DNA of 8,393 nucleotides from CAWEHQ01 sp051001995 (lineage in GTDB: Bacteria; Actinomycetota; Thermoleophilia; Solirubrobacterales; Thermoleophilaceae): positions 1 to 8,393 of the forward strand of contig JBPCMT010000232.1 of NCBI GenBank assembly GCA_051001995.1. The letters run 5' to 3'. Positions 1 to 5,842 of this stretch are shown here, piece by piece (positions within the stretch are counted from its first letter, which is position 1; every line of letters begins with the position of its first letter). Both the position numbers and the translations under genes were made by a program. The notes under the pieces were generated by a model that did not search any database, was not told the origin of the DNA, and saw only the letters and a program-made list of their open reading frames with translations.

Positions 1-366
1 CACGATCATGCCGAGGATCACTGCGGAGGTCATCGCCCCGCCGACTCCCTGGATGAACCGGGCCACCACGAGCAGCTCTTGGCTCTGGGCCAGCCCGCAC
101 AGGAGCGAGGCCACCGTGAAGACGCCCAGGCCGGCCATGAAGACGCTCTTGCGCCCGAGGATGTCGCCAAAGCGCCCGGAAAGCAGGAGCAGGCCGCCGA
201 AGGCGATCAGATAGGCATTGACCACCCACGCGAGGGCCCCCTGCGAGAAGCCCAGGTCGTCCTGGATCGACGGCAGGGCCACGTTCACGACGGTGACGTC
301 GAGGACGATCATCAGCATCCCCGCGCAGAGCACGTAGAGGGCGATCCAGCGGTTGCGGTCGGTCAT
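1..366 (-). CDS. DHA2-family MFS drug/solute exporter, N-terminal part (cut by left edge)
   Basis: This is an inner-membrane, proton-coupled exporter of the major facilitator superfamily, most like the 14-helix DHA2 (EmrB/QacA) drug-efflux group. Read on the minus strand from ATG at 366, 122 codons stay open to the window edge. Residues 8-30 form a first membrane helix that runs into LDVTVVNVALP (about 22-32), the DHA2 helix-1 motif. A second helix follows at about 46-62, then the MFS loop 2-3 motif A, GRFGDILGRK (about 64-73), and two more hydrophobic stretches with ARFIQGVGGA (about 102-111), a helix-4 motif. The C-terminal three quarters lie outside the window. Only a weak purine-rich stretch precedes the ATG, but the protein begins at the usual distance before helix 1. 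The gene is divergent from the sigma factor, with about 79 bases between them. The family is clear; the substrate cannot be told. Confidence 0.9.
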   Translation of the reverse strand, partial: MTDRNRWIALYVLCAGMLMIVLDVTVVNVALPSIQDDLGFSQGALAWVVNAYLIAFGGLLLLSGRFGDILGRKSVFMAGLGVFTVASLLCGLAQSQELLVVARFIQGVGGAMTSAVILGMIV

Positions 367-416
367 CTCGTTCTGGGCAGGTCGGCGGTGTGCAACTCCA
401 GGTGGACGACTGGCTT

Positions 417-471
417 GGGGGAGATTGGCACCATGTCCTGCTTCTATGACCAGCGCGCGCCGCAGAAATGA
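417..471 (+). other. Possible 12-codon upstream ORF with strong ribosome-binding site
   Basis: GGGGGAG at 417-423 lies nine bases before ATG 433, the best ribosome-binding arrangement in the MFS/sigma intergenic region. The frame encodes MSCFYDQRAPQK and stops at 469-471. It overlaps the ATG (446) proposed for the sigma gene in a different frame and ends 37 bases before the alternative GTG start at 509. It could be a leader peptide or a chance ORF. No conservation data are available. Confidence 0.25.
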
Positions 472-1585
472 TCGCCCGACTAGCCTCAGGCGCTCGCGGG
501 AGCGCGAGGTGCTTGCAGCCGCGAGCGGCGGTGACGAGGACGCCTACCGGCGGCTGGTCGAGCCCTACCACCGTGAGCTCCACGCCCACTGCTACCGGAT
601 GCTCGGCTCGCTCCACGACGCCGAGGACGCGCTCCAGGAGGCGCTGCTGCGCGCCTGGCGCGGGCTGGGGCGGTTCGAGGGGCGGAGCTCGCTCCGCTCG
701 TGGCTATACACGATCGCGACGAACGCGTGCCTGACCGCGATCGAGCGGCGGCCCAAGCGCGTGCTCCCGATCGACTACGGGCCGGCCACGGACCCCCACG
801 TCGGGCCGGGCGAGCCGATCGTCGAGTCGGTGTGGGTGGAGCCCTACCCGGACGAGATGCTAGGGCTCGAGGACGGGCCCGCGGCTCCGGAGGCCCGCTA
901 CGAGCGTCGCGAGGGCATCGAGCTGGCGTTCGTCGCGGCGCTTCAGCACCTCCCCGCCACGCAGCGCGCCGTGCTGATCCTGCGCGAGGTCCTCGGCTTC
1001 TCCGCCAAGGAGGTTTCGGAGACGCTCGACACAACCGTCGCGTCGGTGAACAGCGCCCTGCAACGGGCGCGTGCGGCGGTCGAGGAGCGCGTCCCCGAGC
1101 AGAGTCAGCAGGCCACCCTGCGCGCGCTCGGCGACGACGCCGTTCGCGACCTCGTGGGCCGCTACGTCGATGCGTGGGAGCGCTGCGATGTCGACGCGGT
1201 CGCCGCGATGCTGGCCGAGGACGCCGCCTTCGCGATGCCGCCGCTCGCGACCTGGTACCGCGGCCGTAAGGAGATCGCCCTCTGGATGGCCGGCTGGCCG
1301 CTGTCGGGCGCCTGGCGCTGGCGTGCCGTCGCGGCGCGCGCGAACGGGCAGCCGGCGCTCGGCTTCTACACCTGGGACGAGCAGGAGGAGAGCTACCTGC
1401 CGTTCGCGCTCAACGTCCTGACCCTTCGCGGCTCGCAGATCAGCGACGTCACTGCCTTCGTGGCCCGGTCCACCGAACGACCCGAGTCCGAGGTCTACGA
1501 GCGGTGGCCGGAGCAGCCCGCCGACTCCCGGAGCCTGACCGCGTTCTTCGAGCGCTTCGGGCTGCCCGACAAGCTGGAACGCTGA
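446..1585 (+). CDS. ECF RNA polymerase sigma factor, SigG-like, with C-terminal SnoaL-like domain
   Basis: This is a sigma-70 family extracytoplasmic-function factor that directs RNA polymerase to an alternative promoter set. From ATG 446 it has 379 residues. Region 2 is at about 28-100, including LHDAEDALQEALLRAW, the core-binding and -10-recognition segment. A linker of about 60 residues follows. Region 4 (about 159-214) has LPATQRAVLILREVLGFSAKEVSETL followed by a helix-turn-helix and SVNSALQRAR. Residues about 225-340 form a SnoaL/NTF2-like domain (RYVDAWERCDVDAVAAMLAED, then MPPLATWYRGRKEI). This order is that of the SigG-type ECF group (TIGR02960, about 330-370 aa). In related ECF families the C-terminal domain modulates activity and stands in for a separate anti-sigma factor, and no anti-sigma gene is seen here. 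The start is uncertain: ATG 446 lacks a Shine-Dalgarno sequence, while GTG 509 has GGGAG six bases upstream and fits the usual family N-terminus. The reading frame is also open further upstream. Confidence 0.92.
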   Translation: MTSARRRNDRPTSLRRSREREVLAAASGGDEDAYRRLVEPYHRELHAHCYRMLGSLHDAEDALQEALLRAWRGLGRFEGRSSLRSWLYTIATNACLTAIERRPKRVLPIDYGPATDPHVGPGEPIVESVWVEPYPDEMLGLEDGPAAPEARYERREGIELAFVAALQHLPATQRAVLILREVLGFSAKEVSETLDTTVASVNSALQRARAAVEERVPEQSQQATLRALGDDAVRDLVGRYVDAWERCDVDAVAAMLAEDAAFAMPPLATWYRGRKEIALWMAGWPLSGAWRWRAVAARANGQPALGFYTWDEQEESYLPFALNVLTLRGSQISDVTAFVARSTERPESEVYERWPEQPADSRSLTAFFERFGLPDKLER

Positions 1586-1607
1586 GGACCGGGCTCTAGG
1601 CCGGTCC
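1586..1607. terminator. Inverted repeat between converging sigma-factor and glmM genes
   Basis: GGACCGG (1586-1592) and CCGGTCC (1601-1607) form a perfect 7-bp GC-rich stem with an eight-base loop. It starts at the first base after the sigma-factor TGA. The glmM stop codon (1596-1598 on the minus strand) lies in the loop, so the hairpin could end transcription from both sides. There is no U-tract on either strand, so it is not a canonical Rho-independent terminator. U-less hairpins are often proposed as terminators in actinobacteria. Confidence 0.4.
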
Positions 1608-2987
1608 GAGCGTCCGCTTCACGGCCTCGACCAGGCGGCCCGCCACCGCGTCGCACTCGGCGGAGTCCGGCGCCTCGACCATGACCCTGACCAGGGGCTC
1701 GGTGCCCGACGCCCGGACGAGCACCCGGCCCCGGCCCACGAGAGCCTCCCCCTCGCGCTCGACCGCGTCCCAGACGGCGCCCGCGGAGGCCAGTGCCGAG
1801 CCGTCGGCCACCGCGACGTTGACGAGCCGCTGGGGCAACTTGATCATCGCGTCCCGCTCCGAGAGGTCGCGCCCCGCGAGCGCCTCGAGGGTGAGCAGCG
1901 CGCCGGCGATCCCGTCGCCCGACGGAACGAAGCCGGTCTCGATGATGTGTCCCGACTGCTCTCCGCCGAGCGCCCAGCCGCGCTCGAGCAGCGCCGCCAG
2001 CACGTGGCGATCGCCGACCGGCGTCGTCGCGACCGCGACCCCGGCCGCGTCCATCGCCTGGTGAAAGCCGTAGTTGGTCATCACGGTCACCGCCACGCCG
2101 CCGCCCGGCAGCCGACCGGCGCGGCGCAGGTGGATCGCCGCCAGCGCGATCAGCTCGTCGCCGTCGACGATCTCGCCGCCGCGGTCCACGGCCAGCACGC
2201 GGTCGCCATCGCCATCGAAGGCGAAGCCGGCGTCGTGACCGCCCTCGGTCACCCGCGCGACCAGCGGCTCGAGGTGCGTCGATCCGCAGCCGCGGTTGAT
2301 GTTGCGGCCATCGGGGTCGCGGCCGATCGCGTCCACCTCGGCGCCGAGGCGGCTGAAGATCTCGGGGGCGACCCTGTGGGTCGCCCCGTTGGCGCAGTCG
2401 AGCGCCACCCTCAGACCGCGGAGGTCGAGGTCGCGGAAGCGGAGCTCCAGCTCGCGCAGGTAGTCGCCGCCCGCGCCGTGCAGCTCGCGCACCCGCCCCG
2501 GAGCGGCCGTTCGAGCGGCGGATGGGTCGGCTTCGTCCTGGTAGACGAGCGCCTCGATGCGCCGTTCCAGGTCGTCGGAGACCTTGGTCCCGTCGGGGCC
2601 GAAGAACTTGATCCCGTTGTCCTCGTAGGGGTTGTGCGACGCGGAGACGACCGCCGCCAGGTCGAGGCCGAAGCGCCGCACGAGCAGCGCCGCGCCGGGC
2701 GTGGGCAGGACGCCGCCGAGCAGCGCCTCGCCTCCGGCGGCGGCGATCCCCGCGGCGAGCGCGGCCTCCAGCATCTGCCCGGACTCGCGCGTATCGCGCA
2801 CGATGAGTACCCGCGGCGCCTCGCTCCCCGTCACGGCCGCCGCTCCGCGGCCCAGCGCGAGCGCGAGCTCGGCGGTGAGCCGCTCGCCGACGCGCCCGCG
2901 AACGCCGTCGGTGCCGAATAGATGCGGTACCTGGAGGGTCGCCGCGGGCGGCGCGGCGGGCGCCGTGCTCCTACCCGGGACCGCCAC
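1596..2987 (-). CDS. glmM: Phosphoglucosamine mutase GlmM
   Basis: GlmM interconverts glucosamine-6-phosphate and glucosamine-1-phosphate in the cytoplasm, the step before GlmU makes UDP-GlcNAc for peptidoglycan. The 463-residue product has all four alpha-D-phosphohexomutase domains. The catalytic phosphoserine loop SASHNP is at 115-120 (reactive Ser117), followed by DNGIKFF typical of GlmM. The magnesium loop DGDGDR is at 258-263, the sugar-recognition loop GGEQSGH at 341-347, and the phosphate-binding loop RASGTEP at 425-431. The family is usually about 445 residues; the extra length is a short Ala/Pro-rich lead before the LFGTDGVRG opening at 23-31. Translation probably starts at GTG 2987, six bases after the rpsI stop. 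No convincing Shine-Dalgarno sequence precedes it, so translational coupling to rpsI is likely. It is the last gene of the rplM-rpsI-glmM operon, an order common in actinobacteria. Confidence 0.97.
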   Translation of the reverse strand: MAVPGRSTAPAAPPAATLQVPHLFGTDGVRGRVGERLTAELALALGRGAAAVTGSEAPRVLIVRDTRESGQMLEAALAAGIAAAGGEALLGGVLPTPGAALLVRRFGLDLAAVVSASHNPYEDNGIKFFGPDGTKVSDDLERRIEALVYQDEADPSAARTAAPGRVRELHGAGGDYLRELELRFRDLDLRGLRVALDCANGATHRVAPEIFSRLGAEVDAIGRDPDGRNINRGCGSTHLEPLVARVTEGGHDAGFAFDGDGDRVLAVDRGGEIVDGDELIALAAIHLRRAGRLPGGGVAVTVMTNYGFHQAMDAAGVAVATTPVGDRHVLAALLERGWALGGEQSGHIIETGFVPSGDGIAGALLTLEALAGRDLSERDAMIKLPQRLVNVAVADGSALASAGAVWDAVEREGEALVGRGRVLVRASGTEPLVRVMVEAPDSAECDAVAGRLVEAVKRTLGPA

Positions 2988-2993
2988 CCGGGG

Positions 2994-4037
2994 CTAGCGC
3001 TTGGAGAACTGGGGCCGCTTGCGGGCCTTCTTCAGTCCCGCCTTCTTGCGTTCCTTCGCGCGCGGGTCGCGCGTGAGGTAGCCGCGGCGCTTGAGCTCCT
3101 CGCGGAGCGCGGGATCGGCCTCCACCAGCGCGCGGGCCACCCCGTGGCGGAGCGCTCCCGCCTGAGACGACACCCCGCCACCGTGCAGCCGCGCGACCAC
3201 GTCCATGCGCGACTCATAGCCGGCCGCCGCGAGCGGCTGGCGGGCCGTGGCCTGGAGGCCGTGGCGCGGGAAGAACTGCTCGAGCGTGCGGCCGTTGACG
3301 GTGTAGGTACCGTCGCCGGGCTTGAGGATCACGCGCGCGACCGCGGTCTTGCGCTTGCCGGTGGCCTGATAGCGGGCGTCGGCGGCCAGATCGCGCGGCG
3401 TCAGGGGGGCCGGCTCGGCCGCGGCGGCGGGAGACTCCTCGGGCGCGGTCGGCAGAGCCTCGTCGGCGGTTGCCTCGGCCTCGGGCTCGGCGTAGCGCTC
3501 TGCGGCTGCCGTCTCGAACTGGTCGTCCTGGCGCGCCGGCTCGTCGAGGACGAGGTCCGGCTCAAGGTCGGCTCCGGGCACGACCTCGGGCTGCTCGGCC
3601 ACCCCGGCGGCGTCGCCGCGGCGCTCGCGGCCGCGGGGCGGCCGCTTGGGCTCGGCGGCGGGGTCGTCGGGCGGGGGCTGCTCGCCGGCGTCGGGGGCAC
3701 CTCCGGCCTCGGGCTCGGCTGGCGCGGGCTCGTCGGGGCCGGGCGCCTGGTCGCCCGACCGGGGAGCAGGGCCCTCAACCTCGCCCTCGGGGGTCTCGCC
3801 CTCGGCGGCTGGAACCTCACCCTCGCCCTCGGGGGTCTCGCCCTCGGGGGCTGGAACCTCGCCCTCGCCCTCGGGGGTCTCGCCCTCGGCCTCGGCGGGG
3901 GCATCCGACTGGGCCCCGGGCGCCTCGCCCTCGGGGGCGGCGGGCGCCTCCCCCTCCGGGGCGCCGGGCGCGTCCTGGCCGGCGCCCTCGGGCGCGCCCT
4001 CCTCGCGCGGCTCCTGCCGCTCGTCCTCGATCGTCAT
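2994..4037 (-). CDS. rpsI: 30S ribosomal protein S9 with long acidic repeat-containing N-terminal extension
   Basis: S9 is a primary component of the 30S subunit head whose basic C-terminal tail reaches towards P-site tRNA. The S9 core fills residues about 221-347: [11 protein letters not shown], the [20 protein letters not shown] signature (285-304), [20 protein letters not shown] and the terminal PQFSKR. Bacterial S9 is usually 125-170 residues; here 347. Residues 1-220 are low-complexity and rich in Glu, Pro, Ala and Gly. They include three tandem copies of a 14-residue unit beginning EGETPEGE (51-92) and a basic patch [10 protein letters not shown] at 131-140. The long start is well supported: ATG 4037 overlaps the rplM stop as ATGA and has a perfect GGAGGT six bases upstream. 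The extension shows no catalytic motif, membrane segment or recognisable domain and is probably disordered. Its function is unknown to me. Confidence 0.95.
   Translation of the reverse strand: MTIEDERQEPREEGAPEGAGQDAPGAPEGEAPAAPEGEAPGAQSDAPAEAEGETPEGEGEVPAPEGETPEGEGEVPAAEGETPEGEVEGPAPRSGDQAPGPDEPAPAEPEAGGAPDAGEQPPPDDPAAEPKRPPRGRERRGDAAGVAEQPEVVPGADLEPDLVLDEPARQDDQFETAAAERYAEPEAEATADEALPTAPEESPAAAAEPAPLTPRDLAADARYQATGKRKTAVARVILKPGDGTYTVNGRTLEQFFPRHGLQATARQPLAAAGYESRMDVVARLHGGGVSSQAGALRHGVARALVEADPALREELKRRGYLTRDPRAKERKKAGLKKARKRPQFSKR
3762..3887 (-). repeat. Three in-frame tandem 42-bp repeats inside rpsI
   Basis: Three adjacent 42-base units (3846-3887, 3804-3845, 3762-3803) encode residues 51-64, 65-78 and 79-92 of the S9 extension. 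The first two encode [14 protein letters not shown] and [14 protein letters not shown] and differ at two of 42 bases. The third is degenerate in the half lying at lower coordinates but keeps the EGETPEGE half. Because the unit is a multiple of three, gain or loss of a copy would keep the S9 frame. Shorter [12 protein letters not shown] pieces at residues 28-40 look like more decayed relatives. Confidence 0.85.
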
Positions 4038-4468
4038 GCGTCCACCTCCATCGTCGCCGGCCGCTGCGCCACATGAGGGTGCTCGGGGCCGGCGTAGATC
4101 TTGAGCTTGCGAAGCTGCTGGCGCGCGAGGCGGTTGCGGGGCATCATGCCCTTCACAGCGAGTCGCACGGCATCCTCGGGGTGGCGGGCGAGCACCTGCG
4201 CGAGCGTCCGCGAGCGCAGGCCGCCCGGGTAGCCGGAATGCCGATAGTAGCGCTTCTCAGCGCGCTTGTTCCCGGTGACCGCGATCTTCTCGGCGTTGAC
4301 GACAACAACGAAGTCCCCCACGTCGCAGTGCGGCGTGTACTCGGGCTTGCGCTTGCCGCGCAGGGCGTCAGCCACCTGGGTGGCGAGGCGTCCGAGCGTC
4401 TTACCGTTCGCGTCGACGACGAGCCAGTTGCGCTCGCGCGTGGACGGGGTGGCGACGTACGTCTTCAT
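4034..4468 (-). CDS. rplM: 50S ribosomal protein L13
   Basis: L13 is an early-assembling protein of the 50S subunit that binds 23S rRNA. The 144-residue product begins [20 protein letters not shown], the normal L13 opening, followed by GKTLGRLA (22-29), [18 protein letters not shown] (51-68), [11 protein letters not shown] (74-84) and the family signature [10 protein letters not shown] (105-114) running to [10 protein letters not shown]. The length matches the usual 140-150 residues. ATG 4468 was chosen because it gives the family N-terminus; an in-frame GTG at 4531 would add 21 residues with no L13 similarity. No Shine-Dalgarno sequence is visible before 4468; instead a hairpin lies about eight bases upstream. 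It is the first gene of the operon and its stop overlaps the rpsI start by four bases. Confidence 0.97.
   Translation of the reverse strand: MKTYVATPSTRERNWLVVDANGKTLGRLATQVADALRGKRKPEYTPHCDVGDFVVVVNAEKIAVTGNKRAEKRYYRHSGYPGGLRSRTLAQVLARHPEDAVRLAVKGMMPRNRLARQQLRKLKIYAGPEHPHVAQRPATMEVDA
4035..4049 (-). promoter_or_regulatory. Strong Shine-Dalgarno sequence and ATGA overlap setting the rpsI start
   Basis: On the minus strand GGAGGT (4049-4044) lies six bases before ATG (4037-4035), and the TGA of rplM (4036-4034) overlaps that ATG. The site sits inside the last rplM codons. It explains how S9 is made in step with L13 and fixes the start of the unusual N-terminal extension. Confidence 0.85.
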
Positions 4469-4476
4469 CGAAAGGG

Positions 4477-4503
4477 TGGGAACGCGCCCTGCGCAGCGTC
4501 CCA
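4477..4503 (-). promoter_or_regulatory. Candidate leader hairpin just upstream of rplM
   Basis: TGGGAACGC (4477-4485) and GCGTCCCA (4496-4503) are complementary with a single bulged base and a ten-base loop. In the minus-strand transcript this puts a stable hairpin eight bases before the rplM ATG, where a Shine-Dalgarno sequence would be expected and none is seen. Ribosomal operons are often autoregulated through such leaders, and an L13-binding leader is known in Firmicutes. This one is not recognisably that family, so its role is inference. Confidence 0.3.
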
Positions 4504-4531
4504 GGAGCGCGGCGGGCCGCAGCAGCCGCAC

Positions 4532-4537
4532 ATCTTA
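4532..4537 (-). promoter_or_regulatory. Possible -10 element of the rplM-rpsI-glmM operon
   Basis: On the minus strand TAAGAT (4537-4532) matches the key T-A-n-n-n-T positions of a housekeeping -10 box and stands out in this GC-rich spacer. It would give a 5' leader of about 55-60 bases containing the hairpin described above. No good -35 hexamer is visible 16-19 bases upstream, so this is only a candidate. Confidence 0.25.
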
Positions 4538-4642
4538 GACGCACGAGCGCCACACCGGGGGGGCCGGAGCCGCGCGCCGGGGGTTGGCAGAAGTCGCTCA
4601 TAGGGGCCGTCCGGGCGAGTTATGTCTCCTTCCGCCGGCGCT

Positions 4643-4671
4643 TTGTGCTTTACTACCGCGCGATTCGATAC
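4643..4671 (+). promoter_or_regulatory. Candidate promoter of the riboswitch-M23 peptidase transcript
   Basis: TTGTGC (4643-4648) and CGATAC (4666-4671) are separated by 17 bases and resemble -35 and -10 hexamers in a locally AT-richer patch. A transcript starting near 4678 would begin right at the 5' end of the riboswitch, which is where a promoter is needed. Confidence 0.4.
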
Positions 4672-4679
4672 AGCCTGCC

Positions 4680-4852
4680 GAATCCCCGGTGTCATCCAGC
4701 GGGGAGCGGGGGAACCAGGTCGGTGGCCGCAAGGCCGCCGTGGGGCGAATCCGGCGGGGTGCGATGTGCGCCTTCCGTCAGTAGCGCCGCTCTTTTCGGC
4801 GCGAGCCCGTCAGCTAACCCCGTAGGCCGCAGAAAGAGAGGCCAAGGGGTGC
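4680..4852 (+). ncRNA. Cyclic di-AMP riboswitch (ydaO/yuaA leader)
   Basis: The spacer upstream of the M23 peptidase gene contains the conserved blocks of the c-di-AMP aptamer in order. AGCGGGGGAACC is at 4705-4716. Next is a stem (4722-4728 with 4733-4739) capped by a GCAA tetraloop. GGGGCGAATCC is at 4742-4752, and the most diagnostic block, GAGCCCGTCAGCTAACCCCG, is at 4803-4822, followed by TAGGC. CCCC near 4684-4687 can pair with GGGG at 4846-4849 to close the element. The class senses the cell-wall-linked second messenger c-di-AMP and usually lowers expression when ligand is bound. In actinobacteria it is known upstream of cell-wall hydrolase genes, which is exactly its position here. 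The exact ends are approximate. Only about 36 bases separate it from ATG 4888 and no separate intrinsic terminator is visible. Confidence 0.93.
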
Positions 4853-4887
4853 CGCATTCAGCGCTGTCGTTCGCAGGTCGCAGGGCG

Positions 4888-5727
4888 ATGCGTCTCGCGC
4901 TCGCTTCCGCGTGCGCGGCCGTCGCCGCCGCCGCGCTCCCGGCCGGCGCCTCCGCGCAGGACATGGCGCGCGCCAGCGGGCCGAGCGACAGCGGCGGGCC
5001 GCGCGTCTACACCGCCACCAATTCGCCCAAGCTCTTCTACGACGCCAGCCGCAAGCTGCGGTTCTCCTACCGCGTCGTGCACGCGACGCCGGTCACGGCC
5101 AAGGTGACGGTCGTCAAGCCGGGCAGCGGCGAGGTGCTCAAGCGCTGGGTCGAGACGGTCCGCAACGACGACGTCCAGACGGTGAGCTGGAACGGAACCG
5201 TGGGCGGCAACCTCCAGAAGGAGCGCAACTACGCGTTCCGCGTGGTGGCGAGGGATGCCGCCGGCGCCGAGACCTACAGCGCGAGCTCGCGCGACACCGA
5301 GCGCGACAGCTTCAAGCTCTGGCATCACCGCTTCCCGGTCCGCGGCAGGCACCAGTACGGCGACGGTTTCGGCGCCGGGCGTGGTCACCAGGGCACGGAT
5401 GTGTTCGCCAACTGCGGCAACAGGCTCGAGGCCGCCCGTGGAGGCAGGGTGCAATACGCCGGCTACCACAGCTCGGCGGGCAACTACCTGGTGATCGACC
5501 TCAAGGGAAGCCGCAAGGACTTCGCGTACATGCACCTCCTGCGGCGTCCGCGCGTGCAGGACGGAGACCGCGTGAAGACCGGGCAGCTCATCGGCAAGGT
5601 CGGTGAGAGCGGCAACGCCTCGGGGTGCCACCTGCACTTCGAGATCTGGAGCAAGCCCGGCTGGTACGAGGGCGGCTCGGCGACCGACTCCGAAGATGAC
5701 CTCCGTCGCTGGGACCGCTACTCCTAG
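4888..5727 (+). CDS. Secreted M23-family metallopeptidase (cell-wall endopeptidase-like)
   Basis: This is probably an exported zinc peptidase that cuts peptidoglycan cross-bridges or stem peptides during growth. From ATG 4888 it has 279 residues. Residues 1-23 look like a signal peptide, with ASA before a likely cleavage near 23/24. Residues about 40-135 resemble a beta-sandwich (FlgD/Ig-like) domain, with VSWNGTVGGNLQKERNYAFRVVARDAAG. The C-terminal M23 (LytM-like) domain keeps the zinc ligands HQGTD (His167, Asp171) and HLH (His250; His248 is catalytic), plus His216 in the AYMHL strand. All key residues are intact, so it should be active rather than a degenerate activator. The start gives a clean signal peptide; an in-frame GTG at 4849 would add 13 residues and begins inside the riboswitch. 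The c-di-AMP riboswitch upstream implies control by cell-wall or turgor signals. The gene is monocistronic and convergent with guaA. Confidence 0.93.
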   Translation: MRLALASACAAVAAAALPAGASAQDMARASGPSDSGGPRVYTATNSPKLFYDASRKLRFSYRVVHATPVTAKVTVVKPGSGEVLKRWVETVRNDDVQTVSWNGTVGGNLQKERNYAFRVVARDAAGAETYSASSRDTERDSFKLWHHRFPVRGRHQYGDGFGAGRGHQGTDVFANCGNRLEAARGGRVQYAGYHSSAGNYLVIDLKGSRKDFAYMHLLRRPRVQDGDRVKTGQLIGKVGESGNASGCHLHFEIWSKPGWYEGGSATDSEDDLRRWDRYS

Positions 5728-5793
5728 GTCCCTGCAAACCTTCGCCACCACGCCCTGAAGCCGGTTCGCGGGCTCGGTGGCCGCCGTCCTGCA

Positions 5794-5816
5794 TAGGGGT
5801 CCGGATGCGACCCCTA
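5794..5816. terminator. Perfect 8-bp hairpin between converging M23 peptidase and guaA genes
   Basis: TAGGGGTC (5794-5801) and GACCCCTA (5809-5816) form a perfect stem with a seven-base loop in the 115-base spacer between the two convergent stop codons. The symmetric position suits a bidirectional terminator. Neither side is followed by a U-tract, so it would be a U-less type or act with Rho. Confidence 0.5.
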
Positions 5817-5842
5817 AGTAGCACAGCAGCCGAAGCCGCGGC

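Noticed and set aside
1947..2921. 324-codon plus-strand open frame opposite glmM
   Set aside because: The composition is what antisense of GC-rich coding sequence gives (His/Arg/Ala/Val-rich, no domain), while the minus strand encodes GlmM with all catalytic loops.
3762..3887. Repeats considered as a CRISPR array
   Set aside because: The units are directly adjacent without spacers, are in frame, and encode a Glu/Pro-rich repeat in S9.
2922..4076. Long plus-strand open frame of 384 codons with repeated Gly-Leu-Ala-Leu-Gly-Gly units opposite rpsI
   Set aside because: It is the antisense shadow of the GC-rich repeats in the S9 extension. The opposite strand encodes a clear S9 core with operon overlap and a strong ribosome-binding site.
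4645..4848. Extension of the M23 peptidase frame back to 4645
   Set aside because: The open frame runs through the c-di-AMP riboswitch. The sequence is conserved as RNA and the translated residues do not resemble a protein domain.
5728..5842. Spacer checked for a tRNA or small gene
   Set aside because: Only one hairpin (5794-5816) is seen. There is no cloverleaf, no T-arm consensus and no convincing short ORF with a ribosome-binding site.
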